Assembly: GCA_003550305.1 (NCBI GenBank) | Contig: QKYT01000103.1 | Coordinates: 156,021 to 220,020 of the forward strand | Origin: Glomus cerebriforme | Taxonomy: Eukaryota; Glomeromycota; Glomeromycetes; Glomerales; Glomeraceae | Reading direction: 5' to 3' | DNA length: 64,000 bases | The notes under the pieces: generated by a model | The model's input: the letters and a program-made list of their open reading frames with translations, nothing else | The model's database searches: none | What the model was told of the DNA's origin: nothing | Shown here: piece by piece, positions 22,551 to 34,700 of the stretch | Layout of the letters: every line of letters starts with the position of its first letter | Position numbering within the stretch: the first letter of the stretch is position 1 | Program-made: the position numbers and the translations under genes

Positions 22551-23816
22551 AGAAAAGTGAAAATATGCTTTAATGCTGCGCCTCACATATTTATTTAGCA
22601 TTGAGATATCCGAAAAAAGTAAATTAAATTTTGTAATCATAAATACATTTATTTGTTTTTAATTGGAGGGGAGGGTTAATAATTTGTAATAAATATATAT
22701 TTTTTTTTTAAAAAAAAAAAAATTGTTTCAGAAGCATTTAATTATAGCATTTACATTACTTTATAAATACCTGTAAATTTTACCCCTATCGCCGATTCTA
22801 TCCAAATTTACAATCAAATGATATCGAAAACATCGAAAGGAACCACGAGACCCCTTTGATATGAATAATGATGTAATTGATTTTCTTAACAAGTAAACAA
22901 CCATTGTTTTATCTAAAATTTAATTTTCTCTAAGAAATAAAAGGGTGTCATTGTCTCATTATAAAAATATAAAATATATATTATGTTATATCAGAAGATC
23001 AGTGTAATTGTAATTAAAGGCAAATTCCTTCTAATAAAAGAATTGTGTGATCATAAAAAAGTACAAATAGAGAAACAAAAGGTTTCGAAAGATCAAAGCG
23101 ATAAAAGATTTAAGTTTAAAAACAATTGATCTTTTTTAGGTCAGAAAAAAGTTTAGATTAGTTTAAATAATCTTTTTTTTCATGTGAACCACTTTTAATA
23201 AGATTTTCCAAATAAAGAAACCAATCCTTTTGAATCACAAAGCCAATTTGTTCAACTTATATTGTTAAAAATATATATTGATATTGTAAATAAATAGATC
23301 AAAAAGAAAATCTTTATTTTCACTAACGATATTGACGGAATTTCACGGAATTTCATTGCTAAAATTATTAGTTTGAATGTAGTTCTTTAAAAGTGCACAA
23401 AAAAAAAAATAATTATGTGTTCAATTTTATCTCATATTAACGGTGTTTGTGTCATAAGAGAACCAATAATTTGATAATGGTCTGCGCCAGTGTAATAAAA
23501 ATATAAATGAACCACGTTTTTTTTTTTTAAAAAAAAAAAATTTTCCCGTTTTTTTTTTATCGATGTATTTTTTCAGCCTTATAATAATTATATTATTATA
23601 GAAGAATTATTTCTTCTTTTATATAATTTATTTATTTATTTATTTTGAGGGCTTTTTGCTCTTTTCGTAAAAAAAAAAAAAAAAAATAAAAAAATTAAAA
23701 TTTTTAAAAAAAAAAAAAAAAATTATTTCTTTAGAAAATACCCCAAAAAAGTTTATAATAGTTTCGAAATAATAATAATAATAATAATAAAATTTACTTT
23801 GTTGAAAAAACTAAAA
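22551..23816. other. Intergenic, homopolymer-rich
   Basis: Contains several long A and T runs (for example 22698-22722, 23519-23560, 23670-23725), with no coding-like frame. Upstream of the myotubularin start are an AATAATAAT repeat (23770-23790) and T-rich sequence probably belonging to its 5' UTR. Confidence 0.5.
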
Positions 23817-26800
23817 ATGGGAATAAGTTTTGACGTAAAACGAAATCTCCCTCCGGGTTTAGAACTTTTACCCGGTGAAACAGTAGAAAAGTTAGAGAAA
23901 TCTAGTTCTATAACATTATTTGAAGCCACGGTTGACGGCGGTTTTACAGAATGTTGTGGGAATATTGGTGGAGATATTTATAATTTAATGGATGTCACTA
24001 ATGAGGTATTATTATTTTTTTTTTTTTTAAAAAATTTTTTTTTTTTTTTGGCATAAAAAATTTTTTTTTCTGATTTCTAAATTTCAAATTCTTTCTTTTT
24101 TTATATATATATATTTTCGAAAATGAATTCTTTAATGAATAAAAGACAGTAGTATTAATTACCAATTATCGAATTTATTATCAACTATTAAAAAGTACTT
24201 CAAAATCTTTATCATCATCTTCATTGTCATCATTAGCTGATACAATCCATCCTCGTGCAATACAAATACCGCATTTATCAATTTCACAAATCGATGAATC
24301 ACAAAATCAAATCACAATAACGCTAAAATTTTCTCCATTAAAATATTTATTTAAATTTTCTAAACCAAAACCAAATTATACTTCAAATCATAATAGATCA
24401 TCAAATTCATTATGTCATGATTTTTCATTTCTTTTAAAAAAACTTGTTAATCCAAATAGTATTGAAAATGTTTTTGCGTTTCGTATGGGCGAAAATGAAA
24501 TTAATAACAAAAGAGGAAAAGAAAAAGAAGAGAATAATGGGAAAAAAAGAAGGGAATTATCTGAAGCTGAAAAAATTTACAGAGAGCTTTATGATACAAA
24601 TACTAGTGAGGAAGATGATGATGATTATGCTATAAGGGGGTTAGATGAAAACAAGTATAAACGAGTTCAAAAATTAGGATGGTCAAAAGGTTACAAAATT
24701 CAAAAAGAATTTGAGAGGATGCAAATGAGTAAAGATTCTTGGTGAGTATAAATAATATATATTATATATATATATATATTTTCTCGTAAACATTTTAGAA
24801 AAAAAAAATAATTGTTTTCTCAAAATTATAGGAGCATCGTATCATATAATGAGGATTTTACTTTATCTCCAACTTATCCAAAAGATTTTATTTTACCTTC
24901 TCGTATTCTTAAAAAAGATGCCACATTTGCATGTGAATCATTTGATACAAGTGATGATTCGTATGAAATTTCAACAGCATTTCAATCAAGTTCGGAATTT
25001 TTTAGAAAACTTGTAAATTTTAGAAAAAATGGACGATTTCCGTTAATTTGTTGGAAAAAAGGTCATCATGTATTATTGAGAAGTGGTCAACCAATGGTAT
25101 CAATATTAGGTTGGAGAGGTGTAGAAGATGAATTATTAATAAAGGATGTTCTTAAAGCAATAAATGAAGAACAACAACAATTAATAAATACTTATAATTA
25201 TCACAAAAATATTAATGGTTATAGTAAAAAAAAAGTTGGATTACAAGAAAAATGTATAAATACAAAAATTTGTATTTTAGATGCAAGAAGTTATTCTGCT
25301 GCATTAGGGAATGGTTTTGCTCGTGGTGGTTATGAAAATTGTGAAAATTACCCTCCTAACACAACATTACATTTTCTTGGATTACCAAACATTCATGCAA
25401 TTTCTTCTTCGCATTCTTCTTTATTAAGTGCTATTGCAACTTATAGTTCATCTCCAAAATGGTTTTCTGTATTGGAATCTACAGGCTGGCTAAGTCATGT
25501 TGCTGATTTATTAAAGGCTGCTGGAGGAAAAGATGGTGTTGTCGGAAAAATTGTCGAAGAAGATGCAAGTGTTTTAGTGGTATGTAAAAAAAGAATTGAT
25601 TTCTTAAATTTAATCATAATAATTAATATATATGTGATATATTTTTTTAGCATTGTACGGATGGATGGGATAGAACAACTCAGTTAGTGTCTTTGGCACA
25701 AATAATGTTGGACCCATTTTATCGTACAATTAAAGGATTTCAGGTATTAATAGAGAAAGAATGGATTGCGTATGGACATCCATTTAGAGCGCGTAGTGAA
25801 CTTCCAAAATATCTTCGAAACAATAATTCTATAATTCCACCTACAGGAGAAGACCATTCATCTTCGAGATCAAATTGTCAACAACCTATTATTGTACCAC
25901 CAGCACCTGCACCAGTCTTTCTTTTATTCCTAACTTGTGTGCATCATTTGCTGCAGCAATTTCCTCATGCATTTGAATATAATGATTTTTTTCTTTTATG
26001 TTTAGCAAGAGCAGCGGCAGGAAATTCACCGTATGGAGATTTTCTTTGTAATTCAGAATGTGAAAGAGAATATGTACAACTGAGAGAAAGGACAAAAAGT
26101 ATTTGGACATGGGTTAGAGAACATAAACCATGGTTTAGGAATACAAGATATCAACAAAAATCTAGAACTTATGATCAGTATAATAATAATGTTTTGTTTG
26201 ATAATAAGTGGAAAAAAGATGTATTGAAACCAAATACAGGAGCAAGATTAATCACTTTATGGACAGAATATTATTTTCCTAAAGATGACTTTTCTGTTAC
26301 ATTATTATCTACACCTCCAGGTTGTGAAATACCCTTTCATACTGGATTAGTTTCTAGTTTTAGATCTGATCATCTTTCTGAATTCGTTTTAATTAAATTG
26401 TTAATGGAAAGAAAAGAAAAAAGAATTGCTGAAAAATTTTGGAAAGCTTGGAGATCTTTTGTATTGGAAAAGAAGAGTAAGTCAACGATCAACAAGAAAT
26501 ATGATGATGACATTATTGTAAAGAATGGAGAAAATGACGAAATAGATATTGAACTTATTGGATCTTCAGTTTTAAAAGATGATAATGATCTATTACAAAA
26601 GAAAACGAATGTAGATAAATGGACTAAAGAAAAGAATAATGTTAAAAATAATTCAGAATCTAAATTCCTTTTAATTATGCCAGAAAATCCAAGCTTAAAT
26701 AATCATCAAAATTATTCAAACTTATCTTCACCAACAAATTCTTCAACAAATTCTTCATCAATATATGTCGCATCAAGTGAATTATTACCAACAAAAGAAG

Positions 26801-27261
26801 ACTATTTTTCTGAAGAAGAACAATTAAAACCTGTTTATCCCGTAAATGAGGATCCATCATCATCATCACAACAACAATGGGTTTATTTACCTAGTCATCA
26901 TCAAAAAATTGACGATGATCCAAAAGATTTATTGGCAGAATTACTTAAAGAAGCACAATCAGATGATCATTACTTGTGTCAAAGTAGATGCCATGATTCA
27001 AATGTTATAGTTGATTTATTAAAAGAAGCACAATTCGATAATAATTCTTTATTATCAACATCAAGAACGCGACAGCGGACAAATGTGTCAACCAATACAA
27101 CACCACAGAGAATTACAAGAACTTCTTCTACTTCACCTTCAAGATCTTGTCGAAGTTCTATCATTTGCACAAATAATTTTACAGATTCTAATCATTGTAA
27201 TTCAAATGAAATTAATTCCATAGAAAATAGTTCACCTGATCTTGATTTTGTATTAGTATAG
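23817..27261 (+). CDS. Myotubularin-family phosphoinositide 3-phosphatase
   Basis: Four exons (23817-24005, 24146-24741, 24832-25579, 25651-27261) give 1047 aa. The start is the ATG at 23817. A PH-GRAM domain occupies residues about 1-200 (LLPGE; VVLITNYRIYY), with an Asn/Ser-rich and an acidic insertion. The catalytic domain follows, with NGRFPLICWKKGHHVLLRSGQP, CILDARSYSAALGN and LESTGWLSHVADLLKAA. The active site HCTDGWDRT has nucleophilic Cys at about 513 and Arg at about 519, so the C-x5-R motif is intact and catalysis is expected. The family removes the 3-phosphate from PI3P and PI(3,5)P2 on endosomes. Beyond about residue 760 the protein is Asn/Ser-rich and low-complexity. A DLLAELLKEAQSDD / VDLLKEAQFDN duplication near residues 945-980 has no known meaning. 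The exon 4 start falls exactly before the active-site His. Confidence 0.92.
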
Positions 27262-30181
27262 AAATTTTCATTTGGGGTTTTTTTACTGAAAATAAAAAAA
27301 AAAGTATTCTTTAAAAGTAGTTTTTAACTTATTTATTGGTATTAATACTATTATTTTAATTATTTTTGTATTTTTGGGTGGATCAAAATTGGATAAATTG
27401 GACGTATAAATAGGCGAATTAGAGAAGAGTTTCAAAAAAAAAAAAAACAAAAAAAAAACAATTAATGATTGGTTTTTCCAAATGTAAATATAATAATTTA
27501 TTTATATACATTGGTTTGCTAATTATTTGTTTTTCATTGGGTATAAATATTATTTTTAATAAAAATGGGTTTCTTCAAAAAAGTATTTTCGGTTACGGCG
27601 CAAAAAGTTTTAATCATTTCGTTTATAATTGGTCTTGAACATTGAAAATCTTGATTTTTTAAAAAACCATTGATGTTGCAATGATGAGGTGATGTAAGGT
27701 AAAAGAATGATCAACAATTTCAAAAAGTTTAGAATTTAGTTATTTATTATTAAAATATTTTCTTAGTAGATTGAAAAGTTAGGTGTGAAAGTATCAGCGA
27801 TTAAAAAATGAAGTTCGCGCGTCTTCAGAACAAAAATTGACTTGCATTCTTTGATCTTCTTTGATAAAAAGTTAGACTACCTTTTATTCTTGTTGAGAAA
27901 TTTCCAAATTGCCATTATAGTAAAAAAAAAAAAACTTTGGTAAGACTCATTTAATAAATTCTAATCTGTGTTTTTGTCCTGGAGCGTCGCTTCGGGGCTC
28001 GTTCAGATCTTGGTCATCCGTGAGAAGTCCGAATTCCCAGTGAGCAGATTACTTAACATTTTCCCTTGTTTATTCCTGGAACTATCTTAAAATTATCTCC
28101 GACCCTCAGAAAAATAAAAGTGGGGACTGGAGCAAAGATTTTGTAGAGAGGGGGATCTTTGGATTTCGCAGATAAAATTAATATTTAACTCGGTTATTTC
28201 AGTTTTTTTCCTTATGATTTGAGCATTAATAATTTTTTTAATCCCTCTTTTTAAAACTTTAGGCTTACCAATATCTTCCAACTTCAATTTCTGTTTCCTT
28301 TATTATAAATGTCGTCTTATCCATAGTTAAGTTTTTAATGAGGTTTGAAAATAATAATAATATAACGAATTTCTTCAGTTTCTTTAGTTCTTTATGATCT
28401 AGAAATTTGTCCTAATCATCGATTTGTGTCTCCCAAGTATTGAGATTTCCCCAGGATAAGTTTCATCTCCAGTGACCTGCATATTACCTAAACAAATAGA
28501 AAGGGGGTTCCATTCATCCCAACACCAATAATATCATGTCTTGATATGATCATTCATTTTTTAATGACATTGGAAAATCGAATCAGTTGATTTTTTGCTT
28601 TTAATAGAGCTAAATTAGGATATTTTTTGTTCTTAAAATCCTTTAATAATGCTCGCTTTATATATATATATATATATCAGATCCATTTTTCTTTAAAATG
28701 TTAGACTTATCTTATACACTACATATATCAATCTTTATCAGCCAATAAAATTAACCGATTCAACGTGACGATCTACCGATAATAAATGTGATTCTAATAC
28801 TTTGAAAGAAGTGGGACGGGAATAAAGATTCATGTGGGAGTAGGGACTAGAAAGGTTATATAATGATAACGATTAGGATAGATTTGAAGTGGATTTTTTG
28901 TATCTCTCCGTTTGCTGGCTGATTTTTGGATGAACGAAGAAGATATATTAGAATTAAGTCATTCAATACGAATTGTACAGTAATATCCGGAAGTCCTTTT
29001 GTTTAAAAAAAATCGAATATTAAAACAAAATACTGTACATGTAAGTTTGTGATGAATTAAGTGAATTTCTTCAGCAATATTTAATTAATCTCTTTATCAA
29101 AACAGTATCAAATCCTTATCAATATTATCAGTATTATTGATCAATTCATTGTAAAATGCTTCCAAAAAGGTATTCAACTTTCAATGATATCTTTATGCTT
29201 GTGATACGTTGATTCTTATCTATGCTCGTATCTATCTTTACTTCATTTCCTTATAAAGTACAGATAGATATTTTACGCAGCTTAGAACTGCATAGCTCTG
29301 TGAAAATTCAAAGAACTAACGTTATTTTTATTTATTTTGAGAAAAGTGGTCACGATGTACTTTGGTACTCTTGATATTTGTAATATTGATTCATATAAGT
29401 ACTTAATTTAACCTAATTTGGGTTGATTGAAACATATATTTGATTAATGAAATGTTTATGATAATGATTTTAATGATTTCGGACAAGTTTTTGATGATGA
29501 TTATTTCTTCTGTTAGATAGACGTTTCAGCCTTATAATTTAAAAAGTTATTTTCATAGTACAAAATATTTTGTACATTTATCACTGTATTAAAAAAAAAA
29601 AATGCATTATGACGGAAGAAATTTCTTAGTAATATTAATGATTTAAAAGATCACGGGTTATTATGATAAGAATTATGGGATAGGGTCCGGATAAAATTCG
29701 TTATTTCTGTATTCCTAGTGTTGTATTCCCAGTGTTGGATTATTCAATGGACTTCTAACCGATTGTGAATTGGACATTGTTTATTATTCTACTGTTGAAT
29801 TTTATTAATAAAAAGACCAAATATTATTTTGAAATTAAATTTGGTTGAAAAACGCGTTGACTGCGCAGCAATTTTTTTTAATATTTTAACAATTTTTTAC
29901 TGTAAAACTTTGAAAAAATCTAAAACTTTTACATAAAAAATTGTTAAAAACATATTTAATTGATGAGACTTGATTATTTAAAATATAATTAAAAATTAAA
30001 AACATTTAAAACATTTTATTATTGATAAAATAATGATAATCATTTGAATTTACCTTAACAGTTTAAAACTTACTATAATGTAAACAATCAATAGATATAT
30101 TTGTATACCGGAAAAACTCAATACAAATTTCTTTTAAATTCTTTATAAATTTTTTGTAATTAAAATTTTATTATTCAAAAA
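27262..30181. other. 2.9 kb intergenic region, nothing recognised
   Basis: Holds the myotubularin 3' region and the promoter of the second ZZ gene. A less AT-rich stretch near 27965-28090 (TCGCTTCGGGGCTCG) stands out but matches no tRNA or other RNA I know. A TA-dinucleotide run lies at about 28658-28678. Minus frame 28093-28287 has no supporting features. Confidence 0.45.
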
Positions 30182-31377
30182 ATGGACCATTTAAGAAATT
30201 TAAGACGGGATGTATGTAAAAAAAAAAAAAATTAATTAAATAAATAAATGAAGCAAGAGTTTTATTAACTTTCTTTTTCCTCCTTTGACGTTGAAATATT
30301 GATTTATAGGAAGAAACTATCCGAGACTTAAAGTTTCAACTGTATAAATATGAACTAGAATTGGAAGGAATTAAATCTTTGAATGAATCATTAACAAAAA
30401 AAGTTACAGCCATGACTAATAATGAAATAGAATTAGCTCACTTAAAAATGGAAAATGATAGATTAAGGAACGAATGCGCAAAAAGTTATCAAGAAAAAGA
30501 AGACGGCATGAGTTTGAATTATACTTTAAGTGAGCAAGTAAAAGATTTACAAGAAGAAGTTAATTCCTTGAAAATGAGAAGAAATGTAGATGATTTTGAA
30601 GGTAAAATATCCCTTCTTTTTAGGGTTAAATTAATTAATTTAAATGATATATATATAATCTTTATTTTCTTTTGTAGAATTGGTTAAACATTCTTGTACA
30701 TGTGATTCATGTGGTGCTACTATAAGCGGAATTCGTTATAAAGTGAGTAATCTGTTAAAACTATACCCCCCCTTTTTTTTTTAATTTATTAATAATTAAT
30801 AAATAATCAATATAAATTTATCTTCTTTTCAGTGTGGACATTGCGCGGATTTCGATCTTTGTGGTTTTTGTATAGGGGCAAACCATGATGATAATCATGC
30901 ATTTTTAAAAATTCGATCTCCTGTACATATTGATTCGAATGTTGTTTTATTATCCCCTTTTAGACATTATCCTTCAAGTAAGTATTTTTATTAAAAGAAA
31001 ATTTGTTTATATTATTTATTTTATGTAATAATAAAAATTATTTCTAGGTTTAATCCATAGTGGAATTTATTGTGATATTTGTGGGAAAAGTCCAATTTGT
31101 GGAATTAGATATAAGGTAAATAAATAATGTTGAATTTTACATTTTATATTTTGTTTATTTCCTTTTTCTGCTTTCTTTTTTTTAAATAAAAATTATATAA
31201 TTTTTTTAGTGTGGAAATTGTCGAGATTTTGATGTTTGTGGTAAATGTGAAGTGAACATAAGCAAATTACACGATAAATCTCATATTTTTATAAAATTAA
31301 ATAGACCAGTTTATCCTGACATTGGATTCGAAAATACACCACTTTTACCAAATTTTACTCTCAGTATTAATTTTTAG
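30182..31377 (+). CDS. Smaller coiled-coil protein with two ZZ zinc fingers
   Basis: Six exons (30182-30211, 30310-30601, 30678-30742, 30833-30977, 31048-31115, 31210-31377), all GT..AG and phase-compatible, encode 255 aa. Residues about 11-105 form a coiled coil (LKFQLYKYELELEGIK...). ZZ finger 1 (CDSCGATISGIRYKCGHCAD...DLCGFC) lies at about 112-165. Finger 2 (CDICGKSPICGIRYKCGNCRDFDVCGKC) is at about 184-235. Each finger is split by an intron after the RYK tripeptide, exactly as in the gene at 19799-21349. The shared intron position supports common descent, with the coiled coil shortened here. Likely an adaptor; partner unknown. Confidence 0.85.
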
Positions 31378-32174
31378 TGTAGAAACAAATTATTTATATT
31401 AAGGGTTGTTACTGTATTTTAGATTTAGAAAGAAGTTTAAATATCAAATATTCGAAATATAAAGATACCAAATGTATTTATTAATTTTTTGTGCTCTCAT
31501 TTTATCATTTTTGTGAAGAAAATATGCTCTCGATTACGATACAATTTTATATTAGTTGTTGTGTAAAATGGGAACTCCGTGAAAGTTAAAAAGAAAAACT
31601 TTACACCATAGAAAAGTTTTTAAAAAAATAATTCCTAAAAGAAAAAAAATGAACTTATAAAAAAAAAATTGCGTAACTATACGTTCCGAACTGCTGCGGA
31701 TATTGATATAATAAACTGATGGCTTAGAATCGATTGGCCAATCAAAATTAGACACGAGTATCAGCTTGTGGCATAATATTCTTTTTTTAAAAAGTAATAT
31801 TTTAAACAATTTTAAATTTGCAATATAAGTATGTAATTTGATTCAATCAAATTTAATTAAAGAAACGTAAAAATTACCTTACTATGTAATAATAATAATA
31901 GGTCATATAATATTAAATTTTTAAATTTATATTAAAAATGTTTAATAATTGTAATAATTGAATAAAAACTAAAGAAATTTTATTAAAATATAAAGATACT
32001 TTTAAATTATATAATAAAAACTAAGATTTCATATTCAAAAAATAAATTTGCATATTTATACTATTACAAAAAATAATAGTAACTTTATAAATATCTGTTT
32101 AATATCTGCTTGCTAGAATGAATAATTTTAAGAAAGTTTGAGATCTATTCTCAAAAAAAAATATTTTTGGTTTG
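31378..32174. other. AT-rich interval after the gene core
   Basis: The 3' region of the second ZZ gene, then AT-rich sequence. A minus frame at 31552-31809 has no recognisable motif. Confidence 0.4.
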
Positions 32175-32583
32175 AATGGACACAGTTCTTTTAATTTTGC
32201 AATTGATTTACATCAAACAGTAAAAACAGTTAGAATCACAAAGGTTAAAAAAGATAATTTTATAAAAGATGTCACATAATGCACAATTCAGCTTGAGTCA
32301 TCTTTATCAAATCATAAGCATAAGGCTAATAAAGTTTTTGGAATAATTACCAATACTAAAAAATTTTATTTTATGGGATGTTCATTAGATAATCAAGATA
32401 GGTCAAGTTTTAAACTATCAGAATCTGTAGTCATTATATATAATGATGAGAATATAGAAAATATGGTTAGAAACGTTTTCAGTCATATTGTTTAATTGTT
32501 AGAAGAGGTACAAAAATCAGATTTAGCTTTTGATATAAATAAGAAGAAAATAATAAAAAAGCATACTAATAGAATAGAAACAT
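32175..32583 (+). pseudogene. Relic of a Rhizophagus multi-copy gene
   Basis: One frame reads VRITKVKKDNFIKDVT, stop, CTIQLESSLSNHKHKANKV, then FGIITNTKKFYFMGCSLDNQ, SVVIIYNDENIENMVRNV, another stop, and LLEEVQKSDLAFDINKK. From memory this corresponds to the middle of a common Rhizophagus irregularis hypothetical family (a segment often followed by a hydrophobic HIVWLLEE). At least two stops. No function can be assigned. Confidence 0.45.
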
Positions 32584-32633
32584 AATAATATAGTAATATA
32601 GTAATTTCATTATGTATCATTAAGATTGCTTGT

Positions 32634-32850
32634 CTAAACTTTTCTAAAATGGTTTTACCAAATTTTACTATAATTTTATTATAATTTTGCAAAGTTTCAT
32701 TAGTTTTGCCATTTATAATAAGTTTTAATAGATTTTACTTTTTGTCAAATTTTGCTAACATTTTAATAAGATTTTAATATAATTTTGCCAAATTATTACA
32801 TTTCATTATTTCACCTATTTGCTAAACCCTCTAGTTTCACTAAGCAATCT
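32634..32850 (+). repeat. Dispersed repeat, copy 2
   Basis: Direct orientation counterpart of 8531-8760: same order of TTTTACCAAA..., TTTTGCCA..., TAATAAGATTTTAATATA... and GCTAAACCCTCTAGTTTC. It lies directly after the decayed gene relic. Non-coding. Confidence 0.6.
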
Positions 32851-33434
32851 TATGTATCACAAATAAAATTCTAATTTTTTGTATTATACTTTCTAGCAAA
32901 ATTAAAAAACTATTATCAAAATATTTTGTCATAGACAAAATCAATTATATTAATCATAATTTTTACTAATAAAATATATAAATTATATTGAATTACATCA
33001 TTATATTATATTGATCATAATTCAAAAAAATCTATTTTATGAGAAAGTATACTTTATATTTATTTTTGCATTTATATATTAATAAAAAATTTTTTTTTGA
33101 CAAAAGTACATGAATTTTTTTCATGCTATCATATAAAATTTTTTCTTGGCAAAAGTGGTAAACTTTATTAATCTAATATATAATTTTTATTTTTTTTGGA
33201 GTAATGCAATTTTATTATTTAAATATAATATAAATATAATAAACTCATTATTAGAATAAATTATATTATATGTATTATATTAAATACTTTTAGAGAATTT
33301 TGGCTAGATATAGATACTTTTGTGTGAGATATTTTAACTAAAGAATTTATGAATTACTTTTATGTTCAGAATATCACAAACCTATTTTTACAAATTCACA
33401 ACAAAAAAATATTACTATTCTTACAGATAAATAT
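32851..33434. other. AT-rich interval without supported features
   Basis: Very AT-rich with repeated ATAAAATTTTTT-like words around 33085-33200. No gene seen. Confidence 0.4.
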
Positions 33435-34700
33435 ATGATTCATAATTTTTATCTTAAATATCCTATTATTAAAGCCAAAGAAAAAAATGATATTTCTCAA
33501 ATCAAAGCTTCACAAAATATTAAACTCTCAAATTATAATGCTGATATGATTGAAGTTCCTATTATAAAAGAACAAAAAGTCTTAGAATCTATTTCTTATC
33601 CAAAAAATAGTACTTTACATAATATTTTACAAAATGGCCTTAAAATTAGTTTAGTTGAAAATGATTTAATATTTGATTCTAAAATCAAATAGCAAATTCA
33701 AGACATTATTAATTTGCAAGATGTATATTCTATTAAAGATATTTCTTTTGAAAAAGTCCTATTGAATGATAGAAAGAAGAATGTTTTCTTGAATAAAAAA
33801 TACAAAAAAAAAGGTAGTAATAATATTAGACAAAGAAATAGAAAAAAAGCTTTGAGATTTAAATTTATCTGATACTTCTGATATTTCTTCAGACAATACT
33901 TTATCAGAATCATCCACAAGTTTACATTCTATCTCTAATAATCCCATCTTATCAGAACAAAATGCTAAAATAAAGTACCTAAAATAAATATACAGCTTTT
34001 GATACAAAAATTACTTATAAATCCTTTAAAATAAAATTGTATTAAGATTGGTAATATGGAAAAGAATTCTGCTATTGATCAATCATCTGCAATTGAATTA
34101 GCCTATTTATTTTAAAAAATGAATTTTGCTAAAATTAAGACTATATGAGCCAAACAAAATAAAATCATAAGCTAGTATTACTATAGAAAGTATTTTGAAA
34201 AAAAATATAGTAAGATTTTATCTGAAATTCTAAAAAATGAACTTATTATGAATAAAAAAGCCTATGATCTTATGAGTGGGCAGATTTATAATGAAATATT
34301 ACAATATTTTTCAGAAGTCTCTCACAAAAAAACCTAACTAACTAAGTCTATATATATATTATTTAGCAAAATTGGAGAAGATACGATTATGCAAATTAAA
34401 TCTTATAATGCAAATAAACTCTATAAAATTAACTGATATGCAATTCAATACTATTAAAAAATATTTTACAATACTATATGAAAAAAATTCACATACTTAT
34501 GTAGCTTCAGAAATGATTATTAGTAATGTAATTGCATTTGTTAAATCTGAGATAAGCATTTCAACTGCATCTATTATTTTAATATATATCTCTAATTCTT
34601 CAAATGAATTCCAAATCAAAGAGAATGCTTATGATAATCTTTATAGAATTCTCTATCTATTCCACCAGTGTCTCAAGTTTTACATGTATTTATTAAGATA
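33435..34700 (+). pseudogene. Relic of a multi-copy hypothetical gene family
   Basis: An 85-codon open segment (33435-33692) is followed by frames broken by several stops. From about 34081 the reading resembles a family I remember from Rhizophagus: SSAIELAYLF, NFAKIKTI, QNKIIS, stop, YYYRKYFEKKYSKIL, KKAYDLMSGQIYNEILQYF, then LFSKIGEDTIMQIKSYNA near 34358-34410. The stops make it non-functional. Whether the two halves belong to one gene is uncertain. Confidence 0.4.

Noticed and set aside
27960..28060. Less AT-rich stretch as a possible tRNA or other RNA gene
   Set aside because: No cloverleaf, no TTCRA box or other RNA signature could be recognised.
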